Below are positions 56,465 to 64,000 of a stretch of 64,000 bases of DNA, piece after piece. The stretch lies in the NCBI GenBank assembly GCA_037178855.1, contig JASJZC010000007.1:10912001-10976000 (forward strand). The letters are read 5' to 3'. The translations under genes were made by a program, and so were the position numbers. The DNA comes from Oscheius sp. JU75. Lineage: Eukaryota > Nematoda > Chromadorea > Rhabditida > Rhabditidae. Each line of letters opens with the position of its first letter. The first letter of the stretch is position 1. The notes below the pieces were generated by a model that had not been told where the DNA came from, made no database searches, and worked only from the letters and a program-made list of their open reading frames with translations.

Positions 56465-57204
56465 TTAACATGGGATATACAGGTAGTTATACTGCGGGGG
56501 CTCAGCAGGCACCTCGAATTCGTACTTGATCTCGGGAATCTCATATGGCTCTTCAATGTAGTGAGGTCGTTCTTCAACTGAAAATGTTTGTTTAAGCAAT
56601 GGAAAGAGAAGGGAAGCTTATTGCCTAACACACACCCCGAACCATTGCCCTTCTTCTGGATGAGACTGAGATTCGTACAGCCAACAAGATACTAATCAGC
56701 GCCAATGTTAGACTTGCCATTCTTATAGAGGATGAAAACTAAGAAAAGCACTCACATTCGTAGCTAATAACTGGAGGACGATATTCTTCTTCCTCTTCTG
56801 GCGGGGCAAAACTTATTTCCGGTACTTTATAGACAGGAAGATGAGCAGGAATGGGAGGAGAAGGCGGAGGTGTTTTCTTCCTCTTCTTCACTTTACTCTC
56901 GTCTGAAACCTAAAAAAAATCAAAAGTTAGGTCTCTCTCACAGACTAACCTTTGTCGGAATCGGTCTGGGTCTTTTGACTGGCCTTTTCTGCTGCTGCTT
57001 GCTCTTCTCAATCTTTTTCCGCAACCTCTGTACGTCGTCAGAGCTGAGCTCCTCGCAAGTCATCACTGCAGGGGAGTCTAGTTTCCTAGTCATCAATCTG
57101 AGAGCCTCGGTAGAAAAAAAAACATAAAAATATGCTTACTTGTTGTAAAAAGTCATAACCAAGGTATTCTTCAGCTTCTTGCGCACCGATGATACTTTTC
57201 TCAT
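56465..57204 (-). CDS. Unknown protein with basic N-half and acidic Pro/Tyr-rich C-half
   Basis: About 165 residues in four exons. It begins MRKVSSVRKKLKNTLVM. Then come a helical, charged segment (SDDVQRLRKKIEKSKQQQKR) and a lysine/proline block (KVKKRKKTPPPSPPIP) that looks like a nuclear localisation signal. The C-terminal half is acidic with proline and tyrosine (EEEEEYRPPVISYE, HYIEEPYEIPEIKYEF), stopping at 56465. The first intron uses the second acceptor (ACCGAGGCTCTCAG) by phase. The start lies 6 bases behind a GCTTTCAG acceptor. Not recognised; possibly nuclear or nucleolar. It lies about 520 bases upstream of the forkhead gene on the same strand, so an operon is possible but not shown. 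Confidence 0.55.
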
Positions 57205-58808
57205 TGTGATGCTGAAAGCAGTTTAGACTAATGAACAAGAGGAAAAGACGTGTCAAAGAACTGGCCAACAGCATGATTGTACAATGAAAACGATAAACAA
57301 GCAGAAAAACTGGCAGAGAAGCTGAACAGCGGATCAAATTTAGCTTCAGAAAACGCGTACACCAACTTAAGATACGTCATCACCTCGTGACGTCATGACG
57401 TCAATAAAATCCAGTTCTAGAAGACGGGACAGTAGTGCATCTCAGAGCGCGCAGGGATTTCCCTGCAAGACCCGGGGCGAAGATTGGCGGAAAAATTGTT
57501 GTATGTACGCGGAAAAAATTATGAGCTAGAGCATCTTGACTGTTTCGAACATAATTAGAATGCAGTTGTTCAGTTAAAACGGTAAGCTGTAACAATTTTG
57601 GTACAAGAGTGAGAAGAAAATAGAAAAAGCTTGTAAGAGTTACTATAATGATTCTTTAACATTTCCTACGTTCTCCATAACAATTATATTGTGTAAGATT
57701 ACCTGAAATGTCAAAAGTGTTATCAGTGGATAATGAATATCACTCCCACTGACATCTGCGCTCAAGAGCTGACAACTGAGTCCCGCATAATTACACGGCA
57801 GAAAATTTCATATCAGGAATAATCGTACAGAACTTTGGTTCACCTAAGGTCTTGCGGATGATAAGAAACAAAAAATCAAGACAAGTCGTACAAAATAACA
57901 TGTCATGCAGTCAGAACAGCTGAAATAATTGCACAATCGGATACCATGGCGAGCAATCTTCAGCATTCTATTCAAGTTCAATTGTCGGATTAAAGAATAG
58001 CAAAAGATTTGGGTAGTATTACAGCATAAGAACGGCTATTAAAGCTCTGTGAGTTGCTCAGTAGTTAGTTCAATGGTATATGTTTCTACCTGAGCGAAGT
58101 GAGGTTCTCTCGCCTTCTTTCTGACGCGATGCACTTACATGTAAGATGTAGGATGAGTCGACAGAAGAGCATCTCTTTACAACTAAAACGCATTTATGTC
58201 TATAAGTTCATCCGTCCGTCACTACAAAACAAAAGTGAGCAAGTTATTCTGTCCTCCTGAAGCGACATTGGCGACCAATGCTAACTGAAAACAAAAAGAC
58301 GGCTGGTTTAAATTTATAAATAGCCACAACTTTTCGCTCTTATTGTGTATCCTCTGTAGCCATCTATTATCCGGGGACACTCATCCTACACCTCGGAAGT
58401 GGGTACTTGCACACTACTCCCTTCCTCTCAGCTCAAACAGACAAGGGGAGACGGTGCGGCGCCGAACAGAAAAAATTTCTGCGGAAAACAAACAGATAAA
58501 AGCCCGGAATAGCCGGAGGGACTCAACAGCCGGATGAGCACTTGGTCAATGAGCTGGCTGATTTAACGTGGAACGTCTTCATTAAACATGTACATTCATG
58601 AACATGCGTAGAATAAGGTAGACAAAAAAAAGAAGAAGAAGAGTTGGCAAATATGTACAAACAGCGATTAGTCACTAAGAATAGTGGGTGGTCGTCGTGG
58701 TAAGAAAGAAGTCTCTAGCGAATTTCTACATGACACCGGGTAGACACCGCAGAACTAAAGAGGAATGGGGGAACGGGGGTTTAACCACAAATAGTTATTA
58801 AGGCATAA
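57205..58808. other. Intergenic 1.6 kb, no gene recognised
   Basis: The 3' flank of asparagine synthetase and the 5' flank of the preceding minus-strand gene. Holds an A/G-rich tract at about 58624-58640 and an A-box-like sequence near 58070 that was rejected as a tRNA. Confidence 0.45.
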
Positions 58809-61435
58809 TTAAGCCACGCCGGACATCATGGCCGAGCCGGTCGATCGCCGTCGTAGTCGCATCATTTCCTGCATGTCGGGTTGCACATCCAGTGTGTCCT
58901 TGGAGGCGTAGTTTTCCTTCTCTTCCACTAGATGCCACGCGGCTGTTCTAGAAAATTTTTGTGATTAAATAGCTCAAAGAATGCCTCACCGATAAATTTT
59001 CGTATGGACAACGTGCGCCAGCTTGCCGTAGCTGAAGGTATTCTCGAAGATTGATCGGTACCAGTATTCTTCAGGCGTTTCGGGAGTTCTATCAGGGAAG
59101 CGAGAGGCTCGACTGGCAAAGTCCTCCTCCGAGACTATTGAGCTAGCATGTCTGTGAACAATGTCACCAAGATCGGTTTTACCTAAACCTCACTGTAAGC
59201 TCAAAAACGACCAAAAGTACCAAGTGCCTCTGCGAATCCTTCCTTGCTCCTCCAGAGAACCTCCTCTGGAAGATATTTTACGAAAGCGCTTCGGAGAACG
59301 TGCTTCTCCAACTTCATCGGCATCAGCTTGTACGAGGGTGGCAACCTGGCCACGAGGTTCACAAACCGCTTGTCCAGAAACGGCACACGAATCTCGAGAC
59401 CATGGCAGGAGGTGGATCGGTCGCAGCGGAGTACATCGTACTGGTGAAGATGCTCGAGCCTTCTCAGCATCTCCTTGTGTAGATGAAAGTGGTTGGGAGC
59501 CTTCTGCATGTAGGCATAAGATCCGAAGAGTTCATCAGCACCCTCTCCTGAAAATAGTATTGGTCGGCTGTTTGCACGCGGAATTCCTCGTGGCTTAAAA
59601 AGAAATGTGTTTGATGAGCCGCGCTCTTAAAGATTGTCTCGACAAAAAGGTTGGTATCTTTCGGCTCCGCGGAGACTCAAGGTTCCTTTCTCTCTTTGTG
59701 TGGTTTTGAGCAGAGAACGGTTGTGGAATTTTTTGGTCTGAGTGTCCAGTACGGTAGCTAGAAGGTGACAAAAATAGATCCCTTTTCGAAAAGTCTCATT
59801 CGTAGAAGTGCAGCAGTATCCAACTACTGTTTGTCTTGTGCCCAATGACGCAAAATGCGTACCTGAGAGTAGCACTTTGACATCGGAAACGGAGGCAATG
59901 TGCCTGCAGAGCAGGTAGTGAGCCACTCCACATCGCACAATGGCTGGATCGAAGGTCTCCAAGGCGTAGATGACTTCTAAAATGGAAATTTTCAACTATA
60001 GGGGAGACCGAACCTGGAATGATGTCAAGACACTGCTGTGGAGTGATGACAAGAACTCTGTGCTCAATGTCTAGGTATTCAGCCACACGACGAGCATTTT
60101 CAAGGTCCGGAGAGTCTTCGAATCCAACAGAGAAGGCAATAGGCTTGTGAGGAAGGGCTTTGGTGGCAATGGAAGCCACGAGCGATGAGTCAAGACCACC
60201 GCTGAGCATGAAACCGAACTGGCGGTTTCCCATCAGTCGCTTCTCTACGGAACTGATGAGTGTCTGTCTGACGAGTTCCTAAACAGGTGCTCAAAAAGTA
60301 TTAGAAGGTGTCTACCTGAGCCATTTCCATGCTATAGAAGCGATCAGCGACTGTTGGAACTTGGAAGTAGTTCATGATTTGGATGCTTCTGTTCTTGAGA
60401 GTCAGAGGAATGGTGGCACAGCTTCCAGGAGGAAAGTATTCGACCTTTTCGCACAAATCATGGATGCATTTGATCTCAGACCCGATTACCAGAGATCCTT
60501 GAAAATGAATTATCATCCCAGCACTTTAAGATCGTCTTCCGGGGGACTTAGGCGCGCTGCTTCCGGTTCCCGAAGCCTGTGTGTACTCGGAGGCAAAAAC
60601 AAGTCCATCGGTCCGAAAGACAACAAAATCAGCTGCATTATTTGTTGGACACGCGCAGCACGTCACGGACCCCCTTCTCTTCAACTTACCGTCTCTCGAG
60701 AACCCGTAGAAGAGCGGCCGGACACCGATGGGATCACGTCCCACGTAGAGATTTTTCTCATCGGACATGATGAACGCGAAAACTCCATCTAGGCTGGCAC
60801 AAGTCTCGCGAAGATCCTTGCCTGAAATTAAGACGATCAGCTACCGTAACAGAGTAAATAAAAATAACACAAGGCTTACTCACCAGAGTTGACGAAAGAA
60901 TGAATGATAGCAGCACAGTCACTTCCGCCATTTTCAAGGACCAGCTTGGATTTCTCCTAAAAATCAGACTCAAAACTGTTATTGAAACAAGATTACCTTA
61001 ATCTCTTTGTGATTGTAGATTTCTCCGTTGCAGACGACGGCAAGCCCGTTTCCGACGATTGGCTGCTCCGACGGCACGTCTCCAGGCTGAAAGTAGATCT
61101 CTCAAAACTAGGATCATGGAACAGTTTGTGCCAAGCCGAGCTTTAGCCATTAAACATCACATTAAGAGGTGATTCAGACTGATAAGTGGGCATTACACAA
61201 AATTCTGAACGGCTACTTCGCGGGCAGCTGTACCCGTCGTGTCTGTGGCAAAGAACAGAGAAAAAGAGAGAGCTGAGCTTACCATTACGATAGCGAGACG
61301 GTGAAAACCGAGATGAACGCCAGGTTGAACCTGCTTGAGTACTGTAAGGTCTGGACCACGTCCGACGATGCGCATGAACTGCTCATGATGCAGTGGCGTC
61401 GGCTGCTCGCCGAGGATGGCCCAGATGCCGCACAT
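58809..61435 (-). CDS. Asparagine synthetase (glutamine-hydrolysing)
   Basis: Two-domain cytosolic enzyme making asparagine from aspartate, ATP and glutamine. It starts MCGIWAILG, so the catalytic Cys2 of the glutaminase is exposed once Met is removed. Further glutaminase marks are RGPD, HRLAI, VCNGEIYNHKEI and GRDPIGVRPLFYG. The synthetase domain has the PPi-binding loop MLSGGLDSSLVASI, then FSVGFEDSPDLENA, LLSGEGADELFGSYAY, and the C-terminal RCDRSTSCHGLEIRVPFLD and WRSKEGFAEA. Ten or so exons cover about 560 residues, the usual nematode length. The longest introns, of about 310 nt (59551-59862) and 250 nt (near 61100-61270), hold no gene. The C-terminal tail (MRLRRRSTGSAMMSGVA) ends at the TAA at 58809-58811. 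All catalytic residues seen are intact. Active enzyme is expected. Confidence 0.94.
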
Positions 61436-62274
61436 TTGGCTGGTGGCAGAGGCGGCAGCGAGCTTATAAGACGGAGGCGGAGGACCGGTCGGAAGCGGAG
61501 GCAAACAGCGGCTGACCCGTCGGCGGGTCAGGGGTCGACGAGGGAAAGAAGGGGCGGGACACGGTCCCCAGTGTGCAGCATGGATCGTGACACAGGTGGG
61601 TCTGCCATTCAAAAATCTGTCTAACCAAAGTTGAACTAACAAGTTACGAGACAAGTTAACGATGTGTATCTCTTAAGTTGTATGTTGTCTCCTAAAGCTG
61701 CCAGTTCTTCGCTTAAATTTCTAGAGCAGCGCTTTAGGTCCTTGCCATTCCCAAACCATACACTTTCGATTCCCGGGTACTCTCTTAAGCAGATCAGGTG
61801 CACGTTTCTTGTCCGAAAAGTGCACGCTTTTTTCTCACTTCAGCAGTTTTTGAGGCACTGTTTGGTTTCTCGAGTTTATCCCTCTCCAGCCTGAAAACCA
61901 GTGTGGAGCTGGCTGGCAGCCACCCAGTCCCACAGATCAGATTCACGTGTGGACTAACTGACCACCGACGGCACACCACACGGCCGGTCCGGAAGGCTCG
62001 CCTTGCCGCTTCCGGAAGTGTCAGACGGCCTGTCAAGGATATAGAGACCCGAATAAATTCTAGCCGCTGGCTATCGCCCAGCCTCGTGCCCATAACATTC
62101 ACCAACTCTCGTGTTTGTGAGCTCGTGCCTCCAAGCCGCCTAATTCTATTTACCCTCTCTCCTTATCACGCATATCACATAATTGACAGTCATTACTCTT
62201 ACTGCACAGTTTTCTAGAAACCGGTATCCGGAAGATGACATCCTCCACGGGATAGAATTTCCACAAATTAGCCC

Positions 62275-62316
62275 AACCTCTTAGAGCTACTAATACATGG
62301 GTAGCTCTGAGAGGTT
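62275..62316. repeat. Hairpin with 16-bp arms
   Basis: Arms AACCTCTTAGAGCTAC and GTAGCTCTGAGAGGTT pair with one mismatch around a 10-nt loop. Confidence 0.65.
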
Positions 62317-62564
62317 GTTTTTCTGCCAAACTAAACATGACAAAATTCCGGCCGATGGGCAACAAAACAGAAGCTTGCAGAGTGTTTGTGCTCCGCAATG
62401 TCTGGTAGAATCTTATTTCTCAAGGAGATATGGGCGCGACTCTCTCTCTCTCTCTAGCAGTCACAGTAACGGAATTCCGTAGACGTTTACATGGTCCAAT
62501 TGATCTCGGGTGACTCAATTCGAAATTTCAAAACTTGTGTGCACTTATCTTGACGGTGGTCACA

Positions 62565-62654
62565 ATGTCTTCCGTTTACGGTAGTGACGAGACCGGTTCA
62601 GGAAATCCGCCGCTCGCAAAAAGAGCAAGACGGTCCGAGAATAGCCAGCGCTAG
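62565..62654 (+). CDS. Short coding-like frame, possible first exon
   Basis: The ATG opens MSSVYGSDETGSGNPPLAKR and then RARRSENSQR before a TAG. An NLS-like basic patch (AKRARR) and acidic/Ser start resemble the N-terminus of a nuclear protein. No donor was found before the stop, so this may be a small ORF or chance. Confidence 0.22.
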   Translation: MSSVYGSDETGSGNPPLAKRARRSENSQR

Positions 62655-63892
62655 GAAGGAAGACACGCGACAGCATCACGCCCGCGGGTTCAGATGTCAG
62701 GGATGTCGATGTTTAAATCCAGTACCGTAGTTCAGATACTTTAAAGGTTGGCCCATAACTTCTTGCAAGCTTCTCGAGTCTCACTCACCGTTCTTTAAAC
62801 TCAATTCCGCGCGTCCGATCAAACTTTTCGGCTGGGCTCTGGCGTAATATTTGTCTGAACTTAGACGACCCTTCGGAAAAGTCATGTAATAGATACACAG
62901 AGATATCTCTGAAGACGCGGCGGCGCCGCCGAGGCCAAGATTAACTGTTTGCAGAGAGAGCAATACCAAAAAATACTGCTACTGCGCGGCAGAGACAGTT
63001 TACTCTCGGTTACAGACTTTGTTCTTTTTCAAATGAGTGCTTTGAGACCAAGCGGGGTGACCCAAAGAGTTCAAACGAGTGGTTTCTCAAATAACGAAAA
63101 AAAATTTATTTGGATAAGAGCAGACAGTATCTGGAAAGATTAAATACGTTTAATGATGAAGACTGTCATGGAGTTGTGATGGAACGATATCGGGTTTTAG
63201 TAATTCTTTCGGAAGACCTGGACATGACATGAAACCGCCAGACACTTAAACGAGCGTCCCTGCTGAGGCTGGATGAGGATAAGTAGACACTCGAAAATAC
63301 TGAAAAGGAGTTTCTAAAAACGCTATTATCAGGTACATGATCTGAGCAACTTCCATTTGTGACCACCAGAGAAGACCACATTTTTAAAGGGACATTGACA
63401 TTATGCTCAGACGATTAGACGGCGGAACCACTTTTGTAATTGGGTCCCGCCACGAACTTCCCTGACACTGCTTGCTTTAATAGTAAACAGTAGATGAAAT
63501 CTTCCAAAATTTCCTTTCAATACTTCTGAAATACGCAGTTAACATCAAATAATCGTACAGTCCAGAACCCTAGTGATAATCAACAATACAAGGAACTTTC
63601 GTCTTTTAGTATCAGTAGAATCTTTGCCAGTTGAAGAGCTGTAAAAGCTGCATGCAATCTGCAATCTGAAGCGACTTGGTCTCAAAATTGGTCTCTGTTG
63701 ATCTCTAGCGGTAATTATTTGCTCTGAAAGTTAACCTTCGCAAGTTTTTAACACGGAAGAAGTCTCAAACCGAAGGGCTAACGCGAGTACTTTTACGCGT
63801 CGTACGCCAAAACACTCTGTTAAGTCGAGAGCTAATCCAGAAAGCAGACGTGCTTCCTATAAGAGGTCGCGTCGCAGGACCATTCTCTGACT

Positions 63893-63959
63893 ATGGTAGT
63901 TCGTACGAAGCTGCGTAGCAAGTCTCTCGATGCCTTTGAGGACAAGGCGCAGAAGATTG
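63893..63959 (+). CDS. First exon of an unidentified gene (cut by window end)
   Basis: The ATG at 63893 opens MVVRTKLRSKSLDAFEDKAQ and reaches a strong donor (G/GTGAGT) at 63960. A TATA-like box lies 28 bases before the ATG. Only about 22 residues are visible, basic then acidic, with no recognisable motif. The remainder lies beyond the window. Confidence 0.5.
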
Positions 63960-64000
63960 GTGAGTATTTTGAGTCATAGGCCAGTAGCAGCACCCCAAGG

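Larger units (their letters stand above)
61436..63892. other. 2.4-kb stretch, no firm gene
   Basis: GC-richer DNA upstream of asparagine synthetase, with several overlapping frames and no family signal. Contains a hairpin at 62275-62316 and a short coding-like frame at 62565-62654. A TATA-like TATAAGAG at 63858-63865 probably serves the next gene. Confidence 0.4.

Noticed and set aside
58068-58140. tRNA-like A box (TAGTTCAATGG) followed by GGTTC
   Set aside because: The acceptor arms do not pair, the B box lacks GGTTCGANTCC, and no anticodon stem forms. At best an old tRNA relic.
61798-62217. 139-codon open frame on the plus strand
   Set aside because: Overlaps equally long frames on the other strand in GC-richer DNA, with no motif, no splice sites in character with the neighbours and no signal peptide.
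1-64000. CRISPR arrays, insertion sequences, viral or rRNA genes
   Set aside because: No regularly spaced identical repeats, no transposase or reverse-transcriptase frame and no rRNA-like sequence were noticed on either strand.

Overview
The window is nuclear DNA of a nematode, most likely a rhabditid or a close relative. Three things point there. One gene (47131-48520) is a Srt-class serpentine chemoreceptor, a family known only from nematodes. Introns are very short (mostly 31-46 nt) with gtaagt-like donors and TTTCAG acceptors. Several start codons sit directly behind a TTTCAG acceptor with no upstream coding exon, as expected for spliced-leader trans-splicing. No organism name can be read from the sequence itself. 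Gene models were assembled by hand from reading frames, splice sites and intron phase, so exon edges may be off by a few bases where noted.

Layout. 167-1639 (-): neuropeptide (FMRFamide-type) GPCR. 5393-9114 (+): cytochrome P450 of the CYP3/CYP13-like type. 10231-11805 (+): choline/ethanolamine phosphotransferase. 12759-13717 (+): secreted protein with three ShK domains. 13936-15081 (-): type I membrane protein with a PLA2-like domain plus a decayed second copy. 17833-18714 (-): single-pass membrane protein of unknown function. 18830-18901 (+): tRNA-Glu(CTC). 24126-30508 (-): reticulon with at least three alternative N-termini, one of them long, acidic and His-rich. 32654-32979 (+): small secreted four-cysteine protein. 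34032-35325 and 35625-38053 (+): tandem SLC25 mitochondrial carriers, the second holding an antisense RING-finger relic in its large intron. 38643-40197 (+): alpha-N-acetylgalactosaminidase-type glycosidase. 41606-42122 (-): cytidine deaminase. 44337-45955 (-): GluCl-like Cys-loop chloride channel. 47131-48520 (-): Srt receptor. 50077-51118 (+): divergent, shortened G-alpha-like protein. 51567-52703 (-): divergent uridine-kinase-like protein. 53798-55947 (-): divergent forkhead protein. 56465-57204 (-): basic/acidic proline-rich protein of unknown function. 58809-61435 (-): asparagine synthetase. 63893 to the window end (+): first exon of an unidentified gene.

The genes do not form one pathway. 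The window mixes housekeeping metabolism (CEPT, cytidine deaminase, asparagine synthetase, lysosomal glycosidase, mitochondrial carriers) with fast-evolving nematode families (Srt, ShK, PLA2-like, degenerate G-alpha, kinase-like and forkhead proteins). The most unusual items are the His-rich reticulon isoform, the carrier duplication with its nested RING relic and flanking inverted repeats, several strong foldback hairpins, a dispersed inverted-repeat pair around 51.3-54.6 kb, a diverged tandem repeat near 46.4-46.8 kb, and splicing at the lower size limit including GC-AG introns. Long stretches (1.6-5.4, 15.1-17.8, 18.9-24.1 and 30.5-32.6 kb) show no gene that can be supported.
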